Source of the DNA: Alnus glutinosa
Lineage: Eukaryota; Streptophyta; Magnoliopsida; Fagales; Betulaceae
Reading direction: 5' to 3'
DNA: 64,000 nucleotides
Assembly: GCF_958979055.1 (NCBI RefSeq)
Contig: NC_084896.1
Span: 22,499,501-22,563,500, forward strand
Shown: positions 10,975-21,585 of the stretch, in pieces
Numbering within the stretch: position 1 is the first letter of the stretch
How the letters are laid out: every line of letters begins with the position of its first letter
Translations under genes and position numbers: made by a program
Notes under the pieces: model-generated
Seen by the model: only the letters and a program-made list of their open reading frames with translations
What the model was told of the DNA's origin: nothing
Database searches by the model: none

Positions 10975-11345
10975 AGAAATGTTTCTCTTACATTTTTCAT
11001 ACACCTCTTCCACATCGGCTTCATCCTACGTGGCGTTATTTTTTCAATTTTTTTTTTATTTACCAACTTTTAGTGATCAACGTGGATTTAATTTTTTTTT
11101 TTTTTTTTAAAAAAAACGCCTCTTAGGATGAGGTGTAAGAAATGTACGTATATAAAAGATGTAGGAGAATCATTTCTCTATTTTTAAATTTTATAAATAA
11201 ATAGAGAAATAATATTTTTTCATCTCTTATATATACATCTCTCATGTTACATTTATTTTTTAAATCAATCATTAAATCTATAAGACCTACATGTGAATTT
11301 TATTGAGTCTTACAGATTTAATGGTTAATTTAAAAATGTGTGTGC
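10975..11345. mobile_element. Two adjacent MITE-like foldbacks
   Basis: The first (about 10975-11180) has arms AGAAATGTTTCTCTTACA.. and ..GATGTAGGAGAATCATTTCTC. The second (about 11195-11345) resembles the MITE at 9215, with AAATCAATCATTAAATC and ATTTAATGGTTAATTT arms. Block 2 has only the first part of the first one (to about 32145). Confidence 0.55.
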
Positions 11346-11850
11346 GAACATGTGAATGTATGATGGGAAGTCATCACCGGTGAAAAAACCTTTGAATGGA
11401 TTTAATTTCCACTTTTGATCGTGCATGGTAAATATATATCCAAGCCTGGCCTCAGTGCTGTCTCTTTTATCATTTGAATTTTTTACTCTTTTATTTTCTA
11501 AGCCGTTGATTTTTTACTTAATTAATCAACACGCAAGCTTGCAATTTAGACTGACCCATTACTCCGGTAGAATTTTGACTCTCTCCATGGTTTATTTTCA
11601 AATTTCTTAGCTTATAATTATATATATGTATAGTAAAAATATAAAATTGATGTCATGGTCTCCTATATATTTTATACACGACTAGCTAGGATCTAGTGTT
11701 ACTGCATGTGTTAGTGAGAAAATTTTCTCCCTTCTAAATATCTTTCCAAAAATTTACGTTTTTCACTTTATCACCTATATATACTATAAGTAATTAATGA
11801 TATTTAGTAAACTATTATATGATTGCTGTATACATCTTGAATGACGTAGC

Positions 11851-12063
11851 CAGGGGCGGAACTACTCTTTGGCTTGGGGGGGCCTGGCCCCCCCCCAAGC
11901 CAAAGAGTTTCCCCCAAAAAAAAAAAAAAAATCTGACAAAAAAAAAAAAAAAAAAAAAATTAAATTTTACTCCTTATTTTTTTTATTTTCTTAGTTTTGG
12001 CCCCCCAAAGTTTTTTTTTCTCAATTTGGCCCCCCCAATGTTTGAAACCTGGCTCCGCCCCTG
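11851..12063. mobile_element. hAT-type MITE with 8-bp target duplication
   Basis: Termini CAGGGGCGGA...CTCCGCCCCTG are inverted. The element is flanked on both sides by GACGTAGC (11843-11850 and 12064-12071). The 8-bp duplicate and the CAGGG start fit hAT. At 213 bp with poly-A/T and C-rich inner arms, it has no coding capacity. Confidence 0.85.
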
Positions 12064-12071
12064 GACGTAGC

Positions 12072-13285
12072 CGTACAATTTAGCCTTTGGATCAACTCAT
12101 CAACAATTAAAGGCTTGTAAAAAAATTAAAATTAAAATTAAAAAAAAAAAAAGAAAAAAGAAAAAAAGATATCAGTAACGTACTGATTTTCATTGACACA
12201 TCATTCAGTTGTTTATGAGTTGTATAATAGTTTAGTAAATAACATAGCTTTTTTTTTCGACAAAAGTAAATAGCATTGCTCCTATACTATACTTCTCATT
12301 CCTTGATAGTACTTATCCTTGTTAGAGCTTGAGCTTCAATTCACTATGATGTGTAATGCTAGAAATTACATTTATATCTCACAATGTTGATATAGTAGTC
12401 ACAACTAACTCTTGGATCAATCCTTATAAAAAAACATTTAAAGATTGGTTGAGACTATCATGTCAGGATTGTGAGATAAAAATGTTGTATATAGTATTAC
12501 TCTTACTATGATATGTAGAGTTACAAAATATTCTATCTTTTGGAAAATAAAAAATGCACAGGAGATTGAATAAAGACTAATTTTTACTCTAAATTGGGTT
12601 GGAAGAAATTCCTTCAAACTAATATATAAAACCAACATTTATCCTTAGAATATGAATTTTTCACATACATTTTTAATTTTTATATGCATTTTTAATAGAG
12701 CATGTAACTCTCATATGCATCTTCAATGTAACGTATATTTTTCATGTACTTTAAAGACAAATGTCAATTTGATCAAATGAGTTAGATGAATTTTTTAACC
12801 GTCTTGAAAAAACTTTATTCGAAGAGTAATGTCATGACATCCTTTAATTGAAGGGCTTAGGCTAGCTATTGAGAGTTGCAAAATTAGAGAATGGTAGGTA
12901 CCGTGAGCATTTATTTTTGGGATAGCCTATGACTATATAGTTGTTTGATTAGTTTTGAGATCCTTTCAATTCATTGATAATATCAAATGGGTAAAATATG
13001 TACTAGTTTAAGAAGATCAATAAAGATTATTACATCTAAATTATTTAGCAAATGTTTGTTAAACCATTCTCCTTTTTATTTTTATTTTCTGTTTTTGAAA
13101 TAAAAACCTTAACAAATAACCTAAAACACAAAACATGCAAATCTTTATATATATATGTCAGACTGGAATAATTTTTTTTTTTTTTTTAAAAAAAACAACG
13201 CTTGAAAGAATTAATAAACAGAGCAAATATTATTACTTTGGAATAGGAACGATAAGCACTTTGTAGGAAAAAAAAAAAAATAGAC
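12072..13285. other. AT-rich intergenic DNA, block 1 only
   Basis: No gene seen. Patches around 12300-12800 and 12880-12930 resemble 58740-59000 and 38160-38240, so this is probably ancestral PR-1 flanking DNA repeated with the array. Confidence 0.5.
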
Positions 13286-13288
13286 TAA

Positions 13289-14075
13289 TGCTCCGTTTGT
13301 TTCGACGTAAAATGATTTCTGTCGTAAAATGATTTCGACGAAATCATTTTCAGGAAAAATGATTTTCTCGAAAATATTTTTTGGTGTTTGGTTCGCATGA
13401 AAAAATTACGAAATGCAAAAATAAGAGGTTGGTAATCGTTGCCGGAATCCGGCAACGTCCGGTCGCCGTTGCTGGATTCCTGCGAAAAAGTTTGACTGGA
13501 TCCAGCCAAAATGGCCGGATTCAGGCGGGAATCTTCCGGATCCGGCCGGATCAATGGCTGGATCCGTCCAGATCCGGCCGAATCCCAGCCGTTTTGGCCA
13601 GATCCGGCCGGATCCCGACTGTTTTGGCCAAATCAGACCGGATCAATAGCCGGATCCGGCCGTTTTGGCCAGATCCGGCCTGCTTGGCCGGAATCCGGCG
13701 ATATTCCGGCCGAAATTTGGTCTGCCGGTGCCGAATTCCGGTACCGGTAGAATTCCGGCCGCCTGATTCCGGCACCGGCAGAATTCCGGTGGCCTGATTC
13801 CGGCGCCGACAAGTTTCCGGCGACTGGATGTTGTCGGACTCCAACACTGATTGGATCGCGACGACCGACAATTGCTAAATTCTGATGATTGGCTATCAAA
13901 CATGCGTGTAAGGACGAAGAGCTTAATTTTGGAAAACGAGTTTCCGAAAATTAAAGAAGCTTTTACGGTCAAACCGAAAATGATTTTCGTTGACTATTAT
14001 TTTCGCCCCAACCAAACACCGGAAAATGCCGAAATTATTTTCCAAAAATTATTTTACGCCGAAACAAACGGAGCA
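13289..14075. mobile_element. PIF/Harbinger-like foldback element with GC-rich core
   Basis: Terminal inverted repeats TGCTCCGTTTGTTTCG...CGAAACAAACGGAGCA are flanked by TAA on both sides (13286-13288 and 14076-14078). A 3-bp TAA duplicate fits PIF/Harbinger, though the family name is inferred. The core (about 13440-13830) is a degenerate array of CCGGATCCGGCC-type units, far richer in GC than its surroundings. ORFs across the core on both strands are a by-product of that composition. Confidence 0.7.
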
Positions 14076-14559
14076 TAATTGGAAATTAAAGAGGGTACTT
14101 GTTTATCAAAATTGATGGGTCCTGGCCGAATCCATTGGGCCAGGATAAGCAACCCCTTATTGAGGAAGATGAAGTTCCTACTTTAAAAGACAATTGAGAA
14201 TTGAAGTTAGTGCATTGAATAATTAAGAAGATGCGTAACCTATACGAGAATGAGAAGATGTGCATGTTGGCAGCAACCGTTACACAAATGTTTTGTATCC
14301 TTCACTGTTACACATAACTGCATGCAGCTCATGACTTTAGCTCTTGTAACGTCAGCAGTTGGTGTACGTGTGTGTGACCCATAACGTGCTGCAGCTTATT
14401 GGGCAGCCAACAGCCATGCAAATTTATTTATGCATCTCTGCATCTTCATCTTCCATAACTAATGCTTTGTAAACATTCTATAAATACAACTAGATACCCA
14501 TGAACTAAGTGGGCTATTTTTATCACAACTATACTGTGTCTTTATACTCCTCTTATAAG

Positions 14560-15600
14560 AATTGCATACCTGGACCCAATCAAATTTTTTGACCCACTCA
14601 CACGGCTGCACCCAATATGGATAGCCCACTACGTAGCACTAGGTCACATCCCTTTCCTCCAAAGGGCGAGAGCAACTATCATGTCATTAGGATCTAGGGA
14701 ATCATTACATTTAATGTGCCCTTAATCAGCGGTATATGAGGAATCACTGCATTTAATGCACCCGTTACTCCCATCATCGACGAGACCGACAAGGCATTAA
14801 TTACATCCCTCACCTCTCTTAGAGCACTAGCAATAGATTTTTAACCATTTTCCCTATATTTAGAGAACAAAACTACTTTTTGTTTCCCTATAAAAAAACA
14901 CCCAACAATAGATTCTCTTACCCTTTCCCTATATCAATTAAATATTATTTTTTTACTCTTATTTTATTATTTTTCTCTATTTCCTACTTTTTCTCTCTTC
15001 CCTATATCAATTAAATATACTTTTTTTATATTAAAATAATACATAGGGAATGAATAGCAGACATGTATACATAGGGAATTACTATTCATTCACAACTCCC
15101 TCATCTAAATATAGGGCATATGCTGTGGGAGGTTTATTGATGTTTTTCATAAAATTTTTCCTAAATATAAAGAAGAGAACCAATATAAAGTAACTGCTGC
15201 TAGTGCTCTTATCAAAGAAGACTGTTAAGCACTTAATGATGGCTAAACCTAGCAGGCATGGAGGTTAGGAGTAGGGACATCCCCTCAATCCAAGTAGGTA
15301 AGCAATCTTTGGATACCTACAAGCAACCCAGTGACAAGACGCCACGTAGTGGAAAGATGCATATGGCGTTAGTCCATTCAAACAAGTAAGCGGAAATATA
15401 AAAGAAATGTAGACTCCCATAACCAAAGATGATCGATCACCGTCACACAAACACTAAGGGCTCTATATATAGTTACAGAAGCTTTATCCTTCATATAGTC
15501 TTACTGATCACTAGGTATCGGAGTCCTCGCTGGAATTGCCCTATTAGTCATCTAAGCCTTATTTCGTGAACATGTGTAGGGGAAGGATAGCCTGTTGGAG
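14560..15600 (+). mobile_element. Gypsy-type LTR remnant (low certainty)
   Basis: Promoter-like CTCTATATATAG (15461) is followed by CACTAGGTATCGGAGTCC, resembling the R/U5 text GGCATCGGAGT seen in the other Gypsy LTRs here (6540, 39484, 54505). Upstream CATTTAATGC repeats fit a U3. It is interrupted by the MITE at 14822. Only its last part is kept in block 2 (about 32150-32360). Confidence 0.45.
14822..15208. mobile_element. MITE with TTA target duplication
   Basis: Inverted termini GAGCACTAGCA...TGCTAGTGCTC are flanked by TTA at 14819-14821 and 15209-15211. The 3-bp TTA duplicate suggests the PIF/Harbinger/Tourist class. It is 387 bp with no coding capacity. Confidence 0.75.
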
Positions 15601-17287
15601 GACTCAAGAAGAAGGTGAAACCTTCATAAGGCAGTCAACAGACCCATTAATTTAAAATCATACTTTTAATCTACAAAACCGCAAGAGCACGGTTTAAAAT
15701 CGTATAATTAGCAATGTAAGATTAAGAGCACGGTTATTAAGCAAGAGAGAGGATAACAATAACTTGTTTGTTAAATGATAGCGATGAGAGACTATATATA
15801 TTATTTTAGGACATGGAACAAGGGCATAGCACGGGTACGTAATACTCTATTTTTTACCTGGAAAAAGGTGGAACTGGCCAGTAATTGAGAGTGAAACACA
15901 AAGAAAGGCAATTGAAAAGAAATGTGAGGGCGAATCAACGAAGAGATGGAGGAAAGATAAAGAACTTTGATTTTTTATTTTTTATTTTTGCTAATTATAA
16001 GGACTGCCACGTCAGTATTATTGAATAATTATGAAATAAAAATATAATTAATCTCTCATCGCTATCATATATATAACAAATAAGTCATATATATATATAT
16101 ATAGTAATGCACTCCAAGTGATTAAAGCTGTGAATTTCAATATATACAACTAGCTAGAGTACATATGGTCAACTAGCTAGTAAATGATACTCTTATCTTG
16201 TTAAATTTTATTTTTAATTGGCAAATTCATCATATTAGTATAATAAAAAATAAGCCAGCTCATGGCTTAATTAGCTCGAGCTGCCGTTAGACAATTCATA
16301 TATCAAGTTTGGATGAAAGAAATTTCTGAATATATCTCTGAGATATTATTTTGTTAGAGAAATCTGCTCTATTTCTTTGATTTAGTTATAAAAGTATTAA
16401 TGTATTATTCAATTAAAAAAAAAACAAATAAGTCATACTTTTTAGCATTACTCTTCTATAACCCAGTCAGTTGAGTACGTACCTAATAATATTATTGTCC
16501 TTTTATATTCTATTGATTAATTCAAGAATTAAATCTTCTTTATTTTAAATGTTTGAATATTTAGAGTCTACTTTACATTATTTTTATACTATTGTAGTAA
16601 ACTTGTCAATGTTAAATTACGCACGTACATCAAATATTATAATTATACGTATTGCGTGTAGTCTACGGCTCTTGAAAAGCTATCCTTTTCACTTTTCTCC
16701 TCGTTTAATGTTACCACATGCATGCCCCCATGGTTTATGATCAATCTGTTTCCCGTGATTGGTGGCAACTTAATTAACGACTTTACCCGTTTTGGTCTTC
16801 GATAACGACCCAACGACCAAGCATATGCTTTCTGGATACACCTTAATTCCAAAGACACAAGGAAAATTAACATTGTGTTTTTCTTTTCTAATCACAGCAC
16901 TTCGTTGACCCAAAAAGAAAATGACCAAGAAGAAACCTCTCCGCTAGGTACATGTTCTTACGAGGAGATGTGTTTGATGTTATTCTCTTATATATTTGTT
17001 TTGCAAATTTATCGTGCGAGTTCTATAAATTTAATGGTAAATTTACACACGTAAGTACAAAAAATATGATATAGAAGGAAGCCAAACATTTTTTTCTTAT
17101 GAGAAGGCTATATATATATATATGGTTGGAGTTGCATTACGTCTTTGTTGTGGAAGACTGAGAAAAGTCTATCTAGGCATGCTTACGACGGTGCCATTAT
17201 TGAAGGGTTTCGCTCTAACATAAACCTCCTGAAAATCATCAACGAGTATGATAAAATGGGAGTGAAGAATAAATTTATTTATTTGAA
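15601..17287. other. Intergenic DNA shared with block 2
   Basis: Matches about 32300-33988, except around 16100-16310, where block 2 carries a CACTA end (32879-33019) instead. Short AT microsatellite at 16088. No gene seen. Confidence 0.55.
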
Positions 17288-17784
17288 AGAACTTCATTTA
17301 TAACTCTTGATCTTTCATTACTTTTGAAATAAAGTACCCAAATTTTGAAAAGTGTCAATTCATGGTATCCAGTATTCAATTTTTTTCAATTTCAACCATC
17401 CGTTAGAATTTTCTGTTAAATCCTATAAAATTTTCTGAAATACCCCTCCTTTTTGAAAGAAAAAAAGAAGAAAAAAAATTTACAAGGATTTATGTGTTGG
17501 TTAGAATTTAACGAGATTTGCAAAAATACTCATGCCTAAATATTATAAAAAAAAATTTAATTTTTTTTTTAAAAAAATAAAAATAAAAATAAAAATAAAA
17601 AGCACAAAGAACAAGGGTATTTTGAAAATTTTGATAGGATTTAACGGAAAATTCTAACAAAGGTTGAAATTGAAAGAAAAAAATTAAAAAATGGATACCA
17701 AAAATTGACACATTTCGAAGTTTAAGTACCTTATTTCAAATGCAATACTTTTTAAAGTTTAAGTACCATAAATAAAGTTTTCCC
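17288..17784. repeat. Long-armed AT-rich foldback repeat (family copy 1)
   Basis: The two arms of about 220 bp are inverted copies: GAACTTCATTTATAACTC.. at the left, ..ATAAATAAAGTTTTCC at the right, each with TTAAATCCTATxAAAATTTT inside. Other copies: 33989-34450, 38318-38738, 47155-47471 and a partial one near 19960-20215. Confidence 0.7.
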
Positions 17785-17811
17785 TATTTATTTACTTAAT
17801 AAATAACTAGA

Positions 17812-18049
17812 CACTACAAAAAAAGGTGCAACTGGCCGCGTGTATACTGTAGCGGTTACTGTAGACACGCGGCCAATTGGCCAGTTGTTTTTATCAAATA
17901 TATATTAATAAAAACAAATTTTATTAAGGTTTTGTACACTATTGATAAAATATATATATGTATATGTGTAAGAGAAAGCCACGTGGCCAGAATTTGTGTA
18001 GGTAGGCGCGCGGGAATTTTCCCGCACGCTACCTGACCATTACTTTTAA

Positions 18050-18080
<31 letters not shown>

Positions 18081-18444
18081 TTGAAAAGGGAAAAAAAAAT
18101 TCGTTAAATACTGCACGCGTTCTCTCTCTCTCTCTCTCTCTCTCTCCGTCAATACTGCACCACCGGCCAGTTCCCCGACCACCGCGTGGCCGGCCTTCCC
18201 TCCGGCCTTCCCGACATCTCTCGCTCTCTCTCTCTCTCCCCGTCAGTACTGCACCACAGGCCAACTCCCCGACCACAGCGTGGCCGACCTTCCCTCCGGC
18301 CTTCCCGACGTCTCTCGCTCTCTCTCTCTCTCTCCGTCAGTACTGCACCACCAACCAGCTCCCCGACCACCGCGTGGCCGGTCTTCCCTCCAGCCTTCCC
18401 AACTCTCTCTCTCTCTCTCTCTATGTATTTCTCTCTCTCGCTTG

Positions 18445-18475
<31 letters not shown>

Positions 18476-18962
18476 GAACTTGCTCGTTCTGGAAAACCAC
18501 ACGTGTGGTTTTCCTTTTATTTTTTTTCTTTTTCGGTTATTAATTTTTTTTTCCTCTAAAAAAAAAAAGAATTAAATTAAAAATACAATCAATAATTTAA
18601 AAAATAAATAAATAAAGAAATTATATTTTAATTTTTTTTTTTTTAAAAAAAAAAAACAAATTGCCACGTATACTGAAATACACACGGCCAAGTGGCTACG
18701 TGTATTGAGTACACGTGGCAGACTGTTAGCTGTGTGTACTAAATACACGCGGCTAACTGTCAGTCACGTGTACTGTAGTACATGTGGCCACTTGGCCGCG
18801 TGTATTTCAGTACACGGGGAAAAATGTACATTTAGCTACAGCCGGATCTAACACGCGCCGCACACGTGTCCAATGACACGTGGCAAACTGTTCGCCATGT
18901 GTACTTTGTCCGTACACGTGGCGAAGTGCATGTGGCAAATTGCAATTTTTTTTTTTGTAGTG
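17812..18962. mobile_element. CACTA non-autonomous transposon, complete, with 3-bp target duplication
   Basis: Termini CACTACAAAAAAA...TTTTTTTTTGTAGTG are flanked by AGA at 17809-17811 and 18963-18965. Block 2 shows the unoccupied site at about 34480 (CTAGCTAGATGTTAATTC). The interior has subterminal hairpins with CACGTG-like arms (17830-17885, 18660-18930), an AT microsatellite (18055-18080) and CT-rich tandem units. No transposase, so it would need one supplied in trans. Confidence 0.9.
18148..18415. repeat. Three tandem units of about 95 bp inside the CACTA element
   Basis: Units begin CGTCAATACTGCACCACC, CGTCAGTACTGCACCACA and CGTCAGTACTGCACCACC at about 18148, 18243 and 18336. Each contains CCCCGACCAC and GCGTGGCCG followed by a CT tract. 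ORFs over them on both strands are repeat translations. Confidence 0.8.
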
Positions 18963-18965
18963 AGA

Positions 18966-20697
18966 TGTTACTTCCACGCAATATCAAAGTGATATATCTT
19001 ATCATGATCTCATATTTAGAAGTCAATGTCAATGATCAAGACCCACAATCTAACGGAATTCCCATTACCTATGACACATAGTGAATTACAAATATTGATG
19101 GTAGAAAATGCTTCACATACTTGGCTGTGGGAGCTGTATGCTTCTTTGAATTGTAATTCGGTGCTTATTCTTATTAGAACACTGACAGCGGTTTTCTTAA
19201 ATCTCATTCATTTTTATAGATGGAAAAAAAAAAATTTAAAAGTTGTACCGTACCCTAAATTTAGGAAAGAAAAAATAGTTCTCTTAACATTATTTTAATA
19301 TTAAAAAACTCTTTCTTTAGCATTTATTTGAAACAATATTTAAATGATTTCTCTTTCCTCTCTCTTTCTCCTATCATTTATTTTAAAGAATATTGAATTA
19401 GTATAAGGAAACGATAATGGAAGTTATTGTGAAGTGCATTTAAATAGGAAAGCAAAAAAAATTAAAAAATAGAGAAGCAAAAAGCGATGTAGTTCCTTAA
19501 ATTGAAGAAAAGTTTAAGGTATGCTAATGCTTTTACTCTTAGGAGAACTATCTTCTAGTTATGTTGTTGCACACTGTCTCAATATATCTGGTGGATTTTT
19601 CTTAAAAAAAATTAATAAAAGTAAGAGTTGCTATATGGGTAAAGGTGGTCAAGAGTTTTGTCTTATGGTGACAATATATCATATCTGATAAATTTAATTT
19701 CTCTCTTTCTCATAGGAAAACTTAAAATTAAATCTTGACCAATTAAAAAAACTATGCTAATGTTTTTAAGGTACCTCAACCAAATCCAAAACCAACAACC
19801 CCGAATAACTAAGACATTCAACTCCTAATTACATTATGAGATAGACAAATTCCTCATAAACTATAGTATGTTGTAATATTGCTACATATTACATCTACTG
19901 CCCTCTGAATTGGTGTGGCAATGCCCATTACCGCTATTAAAAAAGGAGGGGTTCTATCACTTTTGCAAGCTTTCTCCCAAAGTAAAAGCCGAAGTTTAAA
20001 AAAAAATAAAAAAAAAAATGTGTCAAACTTTTAATTTTTTGCAGTTTCACCTTTTCGTTATGATTTTTGATTAAATCCTAACTTTGGAAGTGAAAATTAC
20101 GAAAATACCCTCAATTTTTTTTTCTAAAAAAAAAATTAATTATCTTGTAATTTTTTAATTGTTTCAAGTTTACAAGGGTGTAAGTGTCATTTTACCTTTT
20201 TACCATCTAATTTAACCATAAACCCTAATAGGAGGGGTGAGATTCCAAAAAATTGAAACTTGGATTTACTAAATTGAAAAAAAAAAAATTTAATTTTGAG
20301 GAAGAGATTGCACAAGTACTGATTAAAGTTCAAGAAGTTAAGTGAAATTTTTTCACAAAGAATAAATGAAAAAAGAAAAAAGAAAATCAGATGGAGTTGA
20401 ATGAGCACTATATATGTAATATGTAGCATTAATTCTCTCTTAGGTCATATTGACATATGCCCATGTGTGTGTATATATATATACTAAGGTTAGGATAATA
20501 ATGCACTTGGCTCTTGCTCAAAAATTGGGAATTTTAGTTACTTTAATAAGTTTCCTACAACATAAAGGCTTAGATTAGAGTGCAACTTTGTAAAGGACCG
20601 AAATCCTCTAGTACGTATGGGAAAATAAATCTTTACACAAACAAACTTCATGCATTTAGCCAATAATTCCAAGCCCTGAGCCCACATGGGACATACC
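18966..20697. other. Upstream region of PR-1 gene 3
   Basis: Matches 34490-35620 upstream of gene 5, except for about 596 bp at about 19828-20423 present only here. That private part contains a partial copy of the AT-rich foldback family. No gene seen. Confidence 0.6.
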
Positions 20698-20830
20698 GTA
20701 GAGTTTGGTCCAAGGGGCGTTTTGGTCTCTCTAGTCCTTGCAACGTTTTACACATTCTACTTTTCAACATTCTAGAAGTATTTCTTGCGAAGTCCCTCAC
20801 AAAATTTTGCACACTAAATTCCTATAAATA
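20698..20830 (+). promoter_or_regulatory. Conserved PR-1 proximal promoter and TATA box, gene 3
   Basis: Starts GTAGAGTTTGGTCCAAGGGG, includes GGTCTCTCTAGTCC and TTTTCAACATTCTAG, and ends in TATAAATA (20823-20830), 79 bp before the ATG. Confidence 0.78.
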
Positions 20831-20901
20831 CGTATCCTACATGCCTCATTTTCCCAATCAAACTCACTTGTTCTTGCTTTAATTGTAGGTTTCAGACCAA
20901 G

Positions 20902-21393
20902 ATGGGTTTGTGCAAGACACCACTAGCTCTTCTTATTTGTCTCTTTGGCTTAACCCTACTCCAATTCTCCCTTGCCCAAGACACCCAACAAGACTACCTC
21001 AGTGCCCACAATGCCGCCCGTGCAGCGGTGGGAGTTCCAGCGCTGATATGGGATGACCAAGTAGCTGCATATGCACAAAACTATGCCAATACACATATTG
21101 GCGATTGCAATCTTGTGCACTCTCAGGGTGAGTCTTACGGTGAAAACCTTGCATGGAGTAGCGGCGACTTGTCAGCCACAGCGGCGGTGAACATGTGGGT
21201 GGATGAGAAGGCGAGCTATGACTACAACTCCAACACTTGCACTGCTGGGAAAGTGTGCGGGCACTACACTCAGGTGGTGTGGCGCAACTCTGTTCGTTTG
21301 GGATGTGCTAAAGTTCGGTGCAACAATGGAGGTACGTTCATCGGTTGCAACTATGATCCCCCAGGCAACTATATTGGACAGAAGCCTTACTGA
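20902..21393 (+). CDS. PR1: PR-1 CAP-domain secreted protein (gene 3)
   Basis: Single exon, 163 residues. The signal peptide carries an extra Leu relative to genes 2 and 4 (ALLICLF), with cleavage likely after FSLA. CAP motifs are [27 protein letters not shown] and [11 protein letters not shown]; the tail is IGQKPY. Six core cysteines are kept. Before YGEN it reads HSQGES, where genes 2 and 4 have HSGGP, a difference shared with its block 2 partner gene 5 (HSQGGS). It probably acts outside the cell in defence, as other PR-1 proteins do. The 3' flank was hit by a MULE 193 bp after the stop. Confidence 0.95.
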   Translation: MGLCKTPLALLICLFGLTLLQFSLAQDTQQDYLSAHNAARAAVGVPALIWDDQVAAYAQNYANTHIGDCNLVHSQGESYGENLAWSSGDLSATAAVNMWVDEKASYDYNSNTCTAGKVCGHYTQVVWRNSVRLGCAKVRCNNGGTFIGCNYDPPGNYIGQKPY

Positions 21394-21585
21394 TGCAGAA
21401 TATGACGGAGTGCTTGGAAAAAATGCTATTTCATTTTATGTCTACATCTATTTTAGTTTGTTTAAGTTATGTTTCAAAGATAATTGCCAGTCTTGCGTTG
21501 AGGAATATATCTGGTGATTCTTCCGCAGAAGGATGCATGGAAAACTACGTAATGATCAGCCAGTTGTGTAGTTGTTGTCGTTTAG

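Noticed and set aside
13285..13972. Overlapping ORFs of about 80-138 residues on both strands
   Set aside because: They lie in the GC-rich core of a foldback element; few stops are expected from composition and the reading is repetitive.
17856..18575. ORFs rich in Arg/Glu or Ser/Leu on both strands
   Set aside because: They come from CT/GA repeats and 95-bp tandem units inside the CACTA element.
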